Below the pieces are notes generated by a model. That model made no database searches, had not been told where the DNA came from, and saw only the letters and a list, made by a program, of their open reading frames with translations. Positions 24,641 through 38,714 of a DNA stretch of 64,000 nucleotides are shown in pieces. Every line of letters begins with the position of its first letter. Position 1 is the first letter of the stretch. A program made the translations under genes and the position numbers. The stretch is from Lobosporangium transversale (lineage: Eukaryota > Mortierellomycota > Mortierellomycetes > Mortierellales > Mortierellaceae): the NCBI RefSeq assembly GCF_002105155.1, contig NW_019029017.1, positions 310,001-374,000 of the forward strand, given 5' to 3'.

Positions 24641-26091
24641 CAGCCCTTCAGTGGATAAAAAATTTCAGTAGCCTATTGTGTTAGATAGAATAGCGCATAT
24701 ATATGGCTCTGAGGGTAATCGAATTGCATTGCAGTTCTTGCAGGTCGTTTATAACTAGATAACAGAGCTATAAACAACGCACGCCATTTTAAATAAAGCT
24801 TCTTCAACAACGTGTGTTCAAGATATCCTGCTTGGTGGCTGTACTGTAACCAGATTCGCGTGACAGGCTTGCTGCATTTGGCATGTCCCAGATACTTAGA
24901 TCCATAATATAACTTGAGTTTCCTTCAATTTACAATTCGGTTCTTCTAAGAAACACGCTCTTAACTAAATGCTCTTTGGGACGCGGTACGCACGTCTTCT
25001 CAGCTTACTCTAAGCCTAGATCGGTGTATAATTAAACGTTCCTTCGGTTTACTAAGGATATGAACAGACAGAAGTGAGAGTTAGCAATCAGGGAAAGAAA
25101 GAGCAGACAAGTTGATCATTTTATCACATATTGAGGTTCTGTGAGTAAGAGAGCTATGAATGTTTAGACTGGATTGGCTAAGTGGATTCTCAGATTACTT
25201 ATCAACGCCATCACAACGTCAAAGCCTAAAACGTCATAGAATCGTGCGTGTAAGACTTTCCTAACACACAACATCACAGTGCGTAGAACCACTGTCGGCC
25301 CTCTTCATAGTGTAAGCTGCACTGATGATGAATTTGCCAGTCCAAAGATAGGAGACAAGAGGGATGAGTTATGGAGCCACACATCATTAAAGTATTTATT
25401 CATTATCTAATCACACAGCTCTGGAGCCGTTATTAATAGGCAGCTTTATGGATGATCAAAACCGTTCAAGATGAAGAACACGATAAATGTATAATAGTAT
25501 AAATGGTGGTAGCCCATCGCTGACGTCATTTGCCTATTGTATCACCAAAAGCAATCTCTAGTAGGAATTCGATTATTGTCTGTGGTGTTGTTTTAGTCGA
25601 CCGCAAACAGACAGAAACCCCAAGATTGCGTTGTTGGAGAATGATTGATATCAACAATTCCACACTCTACATTCTACATCTACATTCTACATTCTTTCAT
25701 TTACCTTTATCTTCTTTTTGTCATTTATGAATGTATGCGCCTGCTTCTGTATTGCATTAACTCATTAGTCCATTTTCCCTATCACCACTAGGAATTTATA
25801 ATAGTTAGCATCGTATATAAGGGATTTGTCAACACAGATATTGCCTTTCATGGCCTCAGCTTACCACACACGCAAAGCAACGAGAGCAAATAATGTTTGA
25901 AAGGGGAAGTGCAAGACTATTCTGAATACAAGGCACAAATTCTTCGAACACCACAAAGTTCCTGCGGATGGAATTAATCATCACGCCCACAGGGATACAG
26001 ATAATTTTAGAATACTTTAATCGAGAGGCTAAACAAAATGAAACAAAAATATTTATATAAATGTATTTTTATATAATAGGAAGGTTGATAT
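24641..26091. other. Spacer, nothing recognised
   Basis: About 1.45 kb of AT-rich sequence between the Fanzor-like relic and the PEP12 3' end. Many stops occur in all frames. No RNA gene or repeat family was recognised; it may hold further decayed transposon sequence. Confidence 0.45.
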
Positions 26092-27619
26092 CTAGAGTAC
26101 CGCAAGGATAACAATACCAGTGACAACGGCGACAATCAACAAAATATAGCATGATTTGTTTTGTGCTTTCTTTTGGTGGACGGCTGCTGTTGCCAATTCC
26201 TCTGTTGCAGCATGCGTGACCATACTGACTGACGTGACATTTGATTCAATCGAATCTACGAGATATATGATGTTTTCAAAATCAGGCCAAAGATGATGAG
26301 CTTACGTTCCAAAAAGTGGTAGGAAGAAGAGCATTGGAAAGTCTGATTTAAAAGTAAAAGCTTTAATACCCAACATGTTGCCTTGTTCATGGACCATGCT
26401 ACCAAGGTCACGAAAAATCTCGTTCAATTCTGTGATACCCTGTTCAATTTCCCTAATCTCTTCCTCACGTTGCGTGATCATAGATTCATTGTACTCGAGC
26501 TCGTTATCGACAACGAGTAGCTGCAAGCGCCGTTGATCATCATTAATTAATGGCTGTTCACCTGTATCACCACCCTCATCTTCGCTAATATTGCTTCAAT
26601 GAAGTAGAAAAATAATATGAGCAATGGAGCAAACTTGAAGAACGATCAGTCACATGAAGAAAGCACATACGAGTAATTATGTCGTGTCGTCACAACTTGA
26701 CGGGCTTTGAGTACGAAATCGCGTTGTTTTTCGGCGGACACGCGCTGAACTTTTTGGAATTCAACTAGCACCTTTTGAAAATCTTTAGAAACCTTCTGGT
26801 GCTCCAGTTTTTTCTAATCGAATTCATACAATGGAAAAAAGATGAGTAAACCAATAAATAAGCTGAAATGGCTGTTTCGATCTCGCTATCTGACCAAACA
26901 TGTCCACACTATCATCACCCAATATTTTTTTGTGTTCCGTCACATGATCTCTATTACCCCAGGAACATCTACTTTGCCAAGCTCTTTGATATTCTGGCTA
27001 GTTTCACGGACCAGGTTTCGAGTTTGTTCGGTTATATCTTGACTGCAATTAATTATAAAGAAAAAAAAGTCAGTGTGCCCGCTCTTGGGATAAGATTCTT
27101 TACGGGTAGCGTAAAAAAAAGAGCATTTATTTCAACATTAGCTACTCCAGAAAAAAGGATAAAAAAGAGTCAGTGTGTAAACAATAACTAAGGATATTTA
27201 CAGCTTTGCCCTAACATCCTGAGAATCTTTAGCAGTACCAAGAAAACCAACTAGACGCTGTATTGAAGACACATTTGAAGAGATACGAAAGACTTGTTGA
27301 GAAATGTGTTTCACTTTGGCTTCGTGCGTATGTTGATTCACTTCATGTGGGTGATCGAGGGTGTGATCCCAATAAGTAAAAAAAAGGTATAGAGCGAATT
27401 AAATTACTGGGCATAGGTTTGGTTGTAACACAGCAAACGAGTAAACGGGAGAGTATAAGGTAATATACCATCTCCTACGATATCGCCACGGCCAAACTTA
27501 TTAAAGCTAGCAGTGTTGCTACTGATGTTATGGGGACTATTACGGATAAGAGGGCTAAAGCCAGACGCGCCTCCTCGTCGGGAACCACCATCACCTCGTT
27601 CCAGATCAGCAAAAGACAT
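26092..27619 (-). CDS. Qa-SNARE syntaxin, PEP12-like
   Basis: Endosomal Qa-SNAREs mediate fusion of Golgi- and plasma-membrane-derived vesicles with late endosomes. Six exons (27619-27469, 27340-27202, 27042-26973, 26813-26671, 26593-26370, 26255-26092) give 296 residues. An N-terminal Habc bundle (VKHISQQVFRISSNVSSIQR, KDFQKVLVEFQKVQR) precedes the SNARE motif. That motif runs from ELEYNESMITQREEEI through IFRDLGSMVHEQGNMLDSIE, whose central Gln is the zero-layer residue. The C-terminal anchor is CYILLIVAVVTGIVILAVL. The linker pattern VSAEKQRDFVLKARQ matches the Pep12/Syntaxin-7 group, though Vam3 is not excluded. It is divergent from VPS54, which acts on a connected trafficking route. Confidence 0.9.
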
Positions 27620-28042
27620 TAGTGAACAGTTGTGGTGATGCTGTTGGTATTAAATATATTCCTGAGAAATTGGATAAGAAGCTATATAAACGAGAAAAGT
27701 AGAAGAGTAATGGGAAAAAGATCAAATGCAAGAACATGGGAAAACAGGGGTAAACAAAATTGTGCCATTTCCATAAAGACACTGTACCTTTCTACTTTAT
27801 CACCTGACAGAAACAATGAAAAGAAGCATATGATTGGCAGAGGAGCCTGTCAAGTTATAATTAATCGTATTCATTCTTCATGCTTCTTGCCTCTTATTTG
27901 CTTCATCTCACGACACTTTTTTCTTCTTCCCTTCATTGCATCAATGCAAAGCAACAAGCTGGATAAGCTGGATATAAGCGCTTAAATTTGACTTTTTAAA
28001 GCATACCCAAATACTTCATCTTAAGGTCCCGTCGCCACTACG
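27620..28042. promoter_or_regulatory. Divergent promoter region of PEP12-like gene and VPS54
   Basis: The two start codons are 423 bp apart and face away from each other. No element was recognised. Confidence 0.5.
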
Positions 28043-31000
28043 ATGCAACACGACATTACTCAGACCGCAGCCAGCAGCGGCCTTGGCCTAGCTAACGCTT
28101 CACGCCCAAATAGTCGCAACGGCAATGGATATTATCATCCTGAAGACCTTGCCACGTCGCGTCGATTACATGGATCCAATACTCCAGCTTCAACGCCCGG
28201 CACTGCTATTAATCCTACCGCATCCAGACCCTATATTCGCCCTAGCCATACCGCACGTCGAGATAGTACAGCATCAAGCTACAGCACTCTTTCCGAGGTA
28301 TCACAGCCCTGGACCATGGCAGACATTGGCTTCAACGCTATCTCCGGAGTCCTCAACAACCCAAACAAGCGTCCTTCATCGACAGCAAAGCCTACTAAAG
28401 CTGATATACCCCCCGTCCCTCCAACTCCCCTTCGCAAAGTAAAAGCATCAGAATTCGATAGCTACATTAAACATATTACTCCCGTCTTTGAGAGATATCA
28501 GAGCAATAGAGCAGGCGCTAAATCAGTAGATAATGCTGGTGTACACTCCCCTCGTTCGCCTTTTGGGTCATCCTTTGATTCTCGAGCAAGTCATCTTCAA
28601 CCTCCTGTGATGGCTCCATCCATTGCACAGACTACGATGCATAGTATGGAAAGGATCGAGAGCGCACGCAACCCATATTCTGTTCCAGACATGCCTGAGC
28701 TCAAAGAACCCGTGCCAATGAAACCAGCTATGCCAGATACGCCTGCTCTTAGCACTGTTCCATCCATCTTTTTCGATCCCGACTTTAACTTTGAGAACCC
28801 AAGGACTTTTGATCAAGTTTGCGAACAAACAGGCTCTTCAGACGCAAAGAGCAATAGCACAACTTCGATTGTTACCAACAGCATTCTTCAGGAAAAGCTT
28901 TCACATTATTTAGACACGGTTGAGATTCATTTAATGACAGAGATTTCACGGAGATCGATTTCGTTCTTTGAGGCATTATCCAACCTGCAGGCACTGCATT
29001 CTCAAACACTAGAATGCGTGTCTCAAATTCATGTCCTCCGTGCACAGCTGGCCAGGATTGACCACACACAGTCAAAACAGGGTTTAGAAGTTGTGCGTCT
29101 CAAGAGACGCAGGCGTAATATAGGTTTGCTTCATAATGGCATTCGAATGGTCAAAGAAATTCGATCGACACAACCCATGATCCAGGTCTTATTGGGAGAC
29201 AGCAACTATTTTGGCGCATTGGATCTAATTGATGGCACTCAGTGGACACTCATCGATGGTGATATAAGACATCTTGAAGCAACTCCAGGATTTGGTCCTA
29301 GCCTTACGCTTATTTCATCTTCAGCTTCTATTACACCTTCACCACGCTCATTGGATATCCGTGGTGTATTGGCACTTGTCCACTTTGGAGGTCAGTTGGC
29401 AGAGATGCGAAAGATGATCGGAAAGATGATTGAAAATGATCTAGTAAATCTACTACTCGATGACTTTCGAGAACGAATCGGTAAATTGGATGTTGCAACA
29501 TTATTGACCGATATTGGTCGAGTTGATACATCCAACACAAAGTTCATGAAACCCAATTTCAACCGAGGTATCAATCCACTGTTATCGAAACAAGTGGAGG
29601 AGGAGAGCGATCTGCAAGATAAAATATTTTCGTTGATTCAAGGATTACTTCGAACCAACCGCGCAGGAGTTGCGCTTCAAACCTATAGAGAACAGATTTT
29701 GCAAGAGATTAAAAACATCATCAAATCTGTATGGCGGCTTTAGACAGTTTCTTTAATTTTATTTAAAGAAAAAGGAAGCACAGAAGAGAATATTTATTTT
29801 AAACTAACAGATTTTTAACCTCCATGCTATATCATATGAATAGCAATATCCGCCTCCAGACCCTGATACAGCCAACACCAATGGTCCTGTTTCTTCCAGG
29901 AAAAAGGATCAAATGTAAGCGAAGCTGATATTAAAATATTTCATTCTGGCGTATCAAAGGCACAGTTCTAGTCCTGACAAGCTTCACATTGCTGTTGACT
30001 TCTTTTAGGACTTCTTTGGCGAGGCAACTGCGGGAAATGGATTCCATTACGTTTTACAAGATGCTGTCCTATATATATGCATTCCTATTAGGTGCTTTTC
30101 AGAGGGTGTCATTATACCACCAACTGATCCTACATTGTATCCGCAGAGCAGAGGCTCATGGTACTGGGCGATTGATTATGGTTGACTCTTCTTCCGACAC
30201 AGATAGCGTACAGGGGTCTATTTCCATTCGTGAAGTGAAAGATGGAGAAAACGAAGATGCTGAAGACTATGAAGGACCAGAGGGTGATCAGGTGCAATTA
30301 GACGGCGAGGATGCTGGATTCAGTCTTAAGACGATGACACCAGGGTCAACTCCCATGCAGGCAACAATAGGAAGAAAGCGTATAGCAGCCCCAGGCAGCA
30401 ACATCAAAGTTACCCCGCCTAGGATACAGTTTGCTGGAGGTCTTCACTCTCCATCTATTCACGGTTTTGCATCAATGCAGCTTGGTGATGAGGAAGGCGA
30501 TCAACTCAGCGATGGTTCTATTACTCAGCTATTTCGACAATTAGAAACAGAATCAGAAGAAATTCTCTTTGCAGTAGCAGACCTAGCACACTCGAGATGC
30601 GCAAAGTTGATGAGTATGAGGAGCGAGCAAACCGCAAAACTCTTGCCTATTGAGGTTTATCGGTTGCTTAGGCTTACCTGGTCGTTTGTATTACAAAGCG
30701 AACTTCTGTCAGGATACATGTGCTATGGCCTCAGGACAGCTATTCTATCTCAGTCCAAAGCATTTTTACTCCAGTTTCACATGCAAAAGACAAGCCAACT
30801 AGCAATATCTGTTGGAGAGGATCAGTGGATTCAAGTGGAAGTACCATGGTCCTCGCAAGCCACCGCTAATGAAATTGTCGCAATTTCGACCCTTAGTCTA
30901 CAGGAGGCTCGCAATAAGGACTTCGCGATGGCATTCAATGTTCTCAAGCTGGCGGGGCCGCCAGTCGCCCAAGGTATAATGGACCACGATACGTTTCTCC

Positions 31001-32134
31001 CAGCGCGCCTAGGATCTAAGGGTCCAAAAGAATCCAACAGCAGTAGTAAAGAGACAGAGATACCAGTACCAACACGTGTACTATCGATCGGGGATGAGGT
31101 GTTCTTCGTTGTAGGCTGTTCATTAGTATTGCTTGATATTGTGGCGGAGTATTTAGATATCCTCAACAACATTTCAGCACTTACTACGGATGTTATGCAG
31201 CGCATCATCGAACTGCTCAAGGTAACGGTTCTTGTACTTCTTTGGTTCATTATACAGCTTAATTCATTGGAAAGGCGTGCTCAACTCTGTATCACTATTT
31301 ATCTACTCTATGTAGTTGTTCAATTCGAGGACGTGTCAAGTGATTCTTGGAGCTGGAGCCATGCGGTCGGCGGGACTTAAAAACATTACAGCCAAACATC
31401 TTGCTCTTGCATCTCAGTCACTAAGTATGTTTGCGACGCTGATACCATATGTCAAGGACTGGATCCGATCTAAAATGACTGACAAACAGATGGTTATGCT
31501 GACGGAGTTCGACAGGATTCTTCGTGATTTCCAAGAGCACCAGAATGAGATCCACGCGAAACTAGTGACGATTATGACGGAACGCCTCAATATCCACATG
31601 CGCTCTATGACAAATCCTGCTGTTGTCGATTATGATGCGCTCAACAAGCCTGCACAGCAATTAGCAAATGGTGGTGGAAATGTCAATGCATTTATGGATG
31701 GCCTCGTCAAGGACGCAATAACGCTTCACAAAGTCTTGAGCCGCTTCTTACCAGCGGCATCCATGCGGGTATGTACTATCTAAAATTGGTATAGTTATTT
31801 AGTTTCCTTTTAAAATCCGTATTTGCTTGGTTTGACCAGTGGGGCCTTGTATTTCTGTCAATATTAGAAAGTTATCGATGAAGTCCTCCAGGTATTCACA
31901 ACGCGGCTTGAGGAAGAGATCGAAAAGTTGCCGATCGCCACACCCTTGGGAAAAACAAGGTTACAGGCAGATGTTGCATACTTTGGCCAAAAGTTAAGCC
32001 CACTTGATCCCAATGGGATTATTGGAACAAAGTTGCTGAAGCAAGTTAAAGAGCTAGCTCTGATAGACAAGAAGAATGGGACAGCAACCCCCACAATAGC
32101 TGCTCCTGTGAATGCTGCCTCATCTGGCTCTTAG
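28043..32134 (+). CDS. VPS54: GARP complex subunit Vps54
   Basis: GARP (Vps51-54) tethers endosome-derived vesicles at the trans-Golgi network. Exons 28043-29728, 29844-29914, 30009-31221, 31316-31768 and 31868-32134 give 1229 residues. The first 230 or so are Ser/Pro-rich and disordered. The conserved N-terminal part follows: FNFENPRTFDQV, YLDTVEIHLMTEISRRS, LVHFGGQLAEMRKMI. The C-terminal domain has LFNSRTCQVILGAGAMRSAGL, ITAKHLALASQSLSMFATLI and QVFTTRLEEEIEKLPI. Exon 3 encodes an acidic, disordered insert (residues about 655-705). It is longer than the human protein mainly through these disordered parts. All splice phases are consistent. Confidence 0.93.
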
Positions 32135-32272
32135 AGCAGCATTAATTTTTTTCACAGGCATTTTTTTTAGTTCCATAAAAGTTGCACGAAGTCACGTTTA
32201 ATTGTTACTAGTGATATTAATTTGCATTTTGTGTAGTAGTGTGTTCCTCCTCTTTATTCATTAATCCACACA

Positions 32273-34198
32273 ATGGGTACGATTTGATGGATTTTGAATT
32301 TACCTAATCGGGAATGCGCACTATTTCAATGGAAGCATCAGAAAGTGTCGCCTTGGATGTGTTCGTTTGATATCCATGCTATCTCGAACATGCTGCTAAC
32401 CATCGATTTATTTATTTTATCAATCCATCTAATATGTTTACCATCATCGACATCGTGAATACAACCACTCCACATATCAAACACTACTTTCGTAACTTTA
32501 TTATTGTTGAACGTGCATGTACGTCCTGGAAACAATCGTGTCGATTTATAAACGAAAAATCAAATCATAACGGGAATAATCATCAACAACAAACACTGTT
32601 TTTCTCAATTACTTCGACCTGTCATTATGATCCATTCATCACGATATTTTACTCCAACTTTCAGCCGTTGGAAAGAATAAGCGTCTCTCGAAAGGCAAGA
32701 AGGGTCTCAAGAAGAAGGTGTAAGTCTCTTTAACAATAAGCATCAGTCCCCGGCTGCGTTCGATGCAGGATCTCTTATGTTTGGGAACCGGAGCTCAATA
32801 CGGAGCAGGAAAAAAAAAAAAAAAAAAAAAAAGGATGCGACATGAAAAGATGAATTCAGGATGTCAATATCAAAGTCGAATGAGAATCTCTCTATATCAT
32901 TATAAGCTACCTTTTCAACTTGATTGTATCAAGGACGCTTGGGATTCAACTAAAGAAAAACGACAAAGTCAGATCGAATTAGTCTGAGTGGCGGCATCTG
33001 CCATCAAGGCGATTTGAACCCGGAAGCTCGATTAGTTTTGCTATTGTGATCTAGCGATGAAGACCTGCTGAAGGATCTTTCACCTCATATTGATGCAGAA
33101 TTATCTCGGCTCGTGTACTCAGCAGTCAATTCAGATGAAAAGATATCCACAGTTACTTTCGGCTTTGACAGTGGGTGCAGTCGGAAGATATTTTGACATG
33201 TCATGGCTCGTCGTTTTGCACCGATTGTCGCGAGTTATGATTAATTTTTCCCGGTCATAATTAAGAACAAATAAGGCGTTGAAAGGATAATTAAGGATCT
33301 AGGGCGGAGATATCAGCAATATAATGGATTCTGACCGATGTTGATTCCAATGATTTCCACCATCTAGCGTCGATCCCTTCACCCGCAAGGATTGGTACGA
33401 TATTAAGGCCCCCTCCACCTTCGATGTCCGTAACGTTGGCAAGACCCTCGTCAACCGCACTCAGGGTTTGAAGAATGCCAACGACGCCTTGAAGGGCCGT
33501 GTCCTCGAGATCTCTCTCGCTGACTTGAACAAGAACGAGGAGTATTCGTTCCGCAAGGTCAAGCTGCGTGTTGATGAGGTCCAGGGCAAGAACTGCCTCA
33601 CTAACTTCCACGGCATGGACATGACTTCGGACAAGCTCCGTTCCATGGTCCGCAAGTGGCAGGTAATGCTATGTCCACATTCTATATACAGCTATCTATT
33701 TATATATCTTTTTCGGATCATGTCGATATTCTCAATATCCTAATGAGGAGGTTTTTTTATCCCCTTTTACAGACCATCATCGAGGCTCACGTCGATGTCA
33801 AGACCACTGATGGATACTTGTTGCGTCTCTTTGCTGTGGCTTTCACCAAAAAAGGTGTCCATCAGGTCAAGAAGACCACCTACGCTCAGTCTGCCCAGAT
33901 CCGTCAGATTCGTAAGAAGATGTTCGAGATCATGACTGCCCAGGCCACCTCATGCGACTTGAAGGAGCTCGTCCACAAGTTCATCCCCGAGGTTATTGGA
34001 AACGAGATTGAGAAGTCTTGCAAGGCCATCTACCCCCTCCGTGATGTGTACATTCGCAAGGTCAAGATCTTGAAGGCCCCTAAGTTTGATCTTGGCAAGC
34101 TCCTCGAGCTCCATTCTGGCGCTGATGTCGACACCACTGGTGCTAAGGTTGAACGCAAGGGTGACTTCAAGGAGCCCGCTATTCTTGCTGAGGTTTAA
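32273..34198 (+). CDS. RPS1: 40S ribosomal protein eS1
   Basis: Component of the small ribosomal subunit near the mRNA exit. The first coding exon is only ATGG (32273-32276); a 388-nt intron follows. Exon 2 is 32665-32719 ([17 protein letters not shown]), then a 648-nt intron, exon 3 33368-33662 and exon 4 33773-34198, giving 259 residues. The protein is highly conserved: [56 protein letters not shown], then the basic C-terminal half. Coding bias is strong (many GTC, AAG and CTC codons), as expected for a highly expressed gene. Introns 1 and 2 are the longest in the window apart from the kinesin's first intron, and intron 2 contains an A23 run at 32810-32832. Confidence 0.97.
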
Positions 34199-34503
34199 AA
34201 AGAAAATAAAAACGTTTCCCTCTAAAAAGCATTTTTTACCTACAGCTAACATGTCCCTTACGTCTCTTGTTCTTTGCTTTGTTCCTTCAAGTGAACTTTA
34301 ATATCCTCATTATTTTGTTGTGGAAAATAAAAGAGAGAAAAATAAAGAGGTTTTATAAGATACAGGCTGCTATAACTCCATGGAGCAGCATTATCATGTA
34401 TTAGTTTTTTTTTTTTTTTTTTTTTTTTTGCAGACCAATTGAAGAAAAGGTTGCATTTATTTTATTTTATTTTTTTCCGCGTTCACAAGCACTAGACACA
34501 ACC

Positions 34504-36303
<1,800 letters not shown>

Positions 36304-36562
36304 TTAAGCAGTTTTGGAAGACGTCTGTGACTCACTCTTAAACCGTGCAAAGGCTTCGCGAACGCCAAACTTGAGTCTATCCATAGCACTCTCCATAGAA
36401 TCTAGAGCCGGACGGACATCCAAGTGAAAAACTGGCACATCGTTGGCGACATCATCCTGTCCACCATAATAGTCGATAACATAACGTACTTCCTTGCCAC
36501 ACCGATCGATGATCCAATCATGACGATCAAAAGGTTTAGGAGCGCTGTGCATATGTGCATAC

Positions 36563-36597
<35 letters not shown>

Positions 36598-37244
36598 AAA
36601 TAAGTGATTGATATAAAAACGTCACCTTAAAAAAAACGATCACTTGTTCAACTCACCCAAAAAAACCCATGATTCTAGCCTTTGGACTGAGTTGCTGAGG
36701 CCGGCCCTGGAAACGAAGGAGTTTAGGTTCACAGCAGGTACTAAAATATAACGTTACTCGAGATGCTGATTGTTAAAAAAGGGCAACTATCCTATTTGGC
36801 TATATTGACAGGAAAAAAACAGTGGTGGATAGAAGATGTATGGGTAACATACTCAGAATGCTCCTTTTCCCATTTCATGACTTCATTCCAAGCTTCCTCG
36901 TTCATCCAGTTATGAATATCGACCATCGTTTCGATTGCATCTTCGGGAGTCTCCCAACCCTTTCTACGAAGAGCATTATAAAATTGTTGGGGCGAAGGGT
37001 ATTCCCATTTGGAACTATCATTTGTTTTGGCTTTAGGAATAGAGGAAATTACTCTTTCAGTAGGGAGGGGTATTTCTTGGTCAGGAAAGGGTGATTGAGC
37101 TAAATTAGGAATATTATTATCTGGGTTGAGGCTTTCTCCATTTTCTTGCCGGTGCATAGGACAACCTGGAGGAGGCTTTGGTGCTTGATGCATGGGGCAT
37201 GCAGGAGGTGGGTTAATGGCAGTGGTGTCCTTTCCGGGCGACAT
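36304..37244 (-). CDS. CYC3: Cytochrome c haem lyase (holocytochrome c synthase)
   Basis: This enzyme attaches haem to the CxxCH motif of cytochrome c in the mitochondrial intermembrane space. Exons 37244-36853, 36740-36657 and 36544-36304 give 238 residues. Two Cys-Pro haem-regulatory motifs (CPMH) occur near residues 16 and 29. The core has [54 protein letters not shown], then [13 protein letters not shown] and RYVIDYYGG, matching the family in order. The second intron holds an A30 run at 36564-36593 (poly-U in the transcript) upstream of the acceptor. One enzyme for cytochrome c and c1 versus two cannot be told from this gene alone. Confidence 0.95.
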
Positions 37245-37606
37245 GTCTGAGTTGGTTAGAAGATGGAGTTAGATTAAGAATAGAATGCTCGGAAATGCGA
37301 AAAGGAATGCCTGTTCATTCCACACACTGTTAAGAGAAATGAAAAAAGGAGTAACAACAAACGACAAGCCACGAAATGTGATTTAATATCAATATCCGAT
37401 CTGGTGCAATTGCTGACCAAGCCTAATGTCGCAGAGTAAAAAAAGAAAAAGAAAAACGCCCTTACAAAACGTGGGAGGACTGTACACTCAAGGATTTCAC
37501 ATGTGCCATGCTTGTTTAAAGGTCTATTTTACAAATAAATGTCATTCGGATATCTAATACTCTTCTTTGGCTCGAAAACATATTTCCCAATTTTCTCCTC
37601 TGAATA
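37245..37606. other. Short spacer, promoter side of haem lyase gene
   Basis: 362 bp between two minus-strand genes. It should hold the haem lyase promoter and the uL11m 3' end. No specific element recognised. Confidence 0.5.
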
Positions 37607-38059
37607 TTATGCGACGACTTCAATACCCATCGATCTTGCACTTCCAACAACTCCCGCACAAATGCCTTTAAGTGACAAATGTTCCATGCCTTCGTCTGCC
37701 TGCTTGATCTTTGCAATTTCGTAAACTTGCTTCAAGTTGACTTTGCCGACAAACGGGTGTTCCTTGCCAATGTTAGTAGCGCCCTTCTCGATCCCTGCGG
37801 CACGTTTAAGGAAAAAGGAAGTCGGTGGTGATTTTGTGACAAATGTGAATGTACGGTCACCCTTAACAGTAATAATGACAGGCAAAGGCGTTCCAGGTTC
37901 AACGTTCTTGGTTCTGTCATTGAACTGTTTACAGAAATCCATCGACTTGACACCACGCTGACCGAGGGCAGGGCCAATAGGAGGAGATGGAGTGGCCTTC
38001 CCTGCAGGGACAACCAGACGCAAGAGGGATGCAGCGGCAGCAGGAGCTTTCTTGGACAT
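37607..38059 (-). CDS. Mitochondrial ribosomal protein uL11m
   Basis: uL11 forms the GTPase-associated centre of the large subunit with 23S-type rRNA. One exon encodes 150 residues. The N-terminal domain shows LVVPAGKATPSPPIGPALGQ, the conserved Pro-rich rRNA-contact helix start, then FCKQFNDRT. The C-terminal part has TFTFVTKSPPTSFFLKRAAG and ARSMGIEVV. The bacterial-type sequence and the presence of KSPPTSFFLK point to the mitochondrial rather than the cytosolic uL11 (yeast Mrpl19). It lacks a long cleavable presequence; a short N-terminus is usual for this protein. Confidence 0.93.
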   Translation of the reverse strand: MSKKAPAAAASLLRLVVPAGKATPSPPIGPALGQRGVKSMDFCKQFNDRTKNVEPGTPLPVIITVKGDRTFTFVTKSPPTSFFLKRAAGIEKGATNIGKEHPFVGKVNLKQVYEIAKIKQADEGMEHLSLKGICAGVVGSARSMGIEVVA

Positions 38060-38714
38060 TCTGTTGATGGCCTCAAGATTGAAAGATGTAATGAATAAAT
38101 GGACTGGTTAGTGTCTTTTATTTCGGCCAAACACGGTGAGCAGCCACAACATTTTTTTTCATAGCCACACAAAGTTTGTGGCTGCTCGGGTGTTCGAAGA
38201 GCTTGACGATTTTCAGTCTGTTTTTGATGCATCACCACTCAGAAGGATTTTACCATTGATGCTTCTTGGAGCCACCAGCGTAACTGCTATCAGGGTTCCA
38301 TGCCATATCACACTAGTAAAATTCGCTTGTGAAAAATTTTTGGGATTCGTTTATACGATCCAAATCGTCTGGATTACATGTCATACCCATATGCCGTGTC
38401 TACAAGGAATTTGGACTATGACATCCAATGTCTTTGCTGTTTAACAACGTCGCCAAATAGCACTTGAAATTCCTCTTATGGTCGCTGCATCCTGTATAGC
38501 CTTTGAGAGAGCCATTATGGAGATAATCATGTTTCTTCCAGCCTTTATTGCTGCAAATAGAAATAACATGCGCTTGATATTTGTACATGATCAATAAATC
38601 GACAATTTCAGTAAAAGTCGTTCACAGAAATCTTAGGCTTCCTCTTAAATTTTAATTTTTGACTTTTGCTTTACTTTTATTAAACAATTACTTGTGATGC
38701 CGTTTGACAACTTC
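38060..38714. promoter_or_regulatory. Divergent spacer of uL11m and JTB-like gene
   Basis: 655 bp between opposed start codons. Short frames only; no domain, RNA gene or repeat seen. Confidence 0.45.

Noticed and set aside
33000-33045. tRNA-like B-box (GGGTTCAAATC on the minus strand) inside eS1 intron 2
   Set aside because: The flanking bases cannot form a 5-bp T-stem, and no acceptor stem or A-box is present at the expected distance.
33053-33080. C/D-box snoRNA candidate (GCGATGA ... CTGA) in eS1 intron 2
   Set aside because: The boxes are too close together to form a snoRNA; no second box pair fits convincingly.
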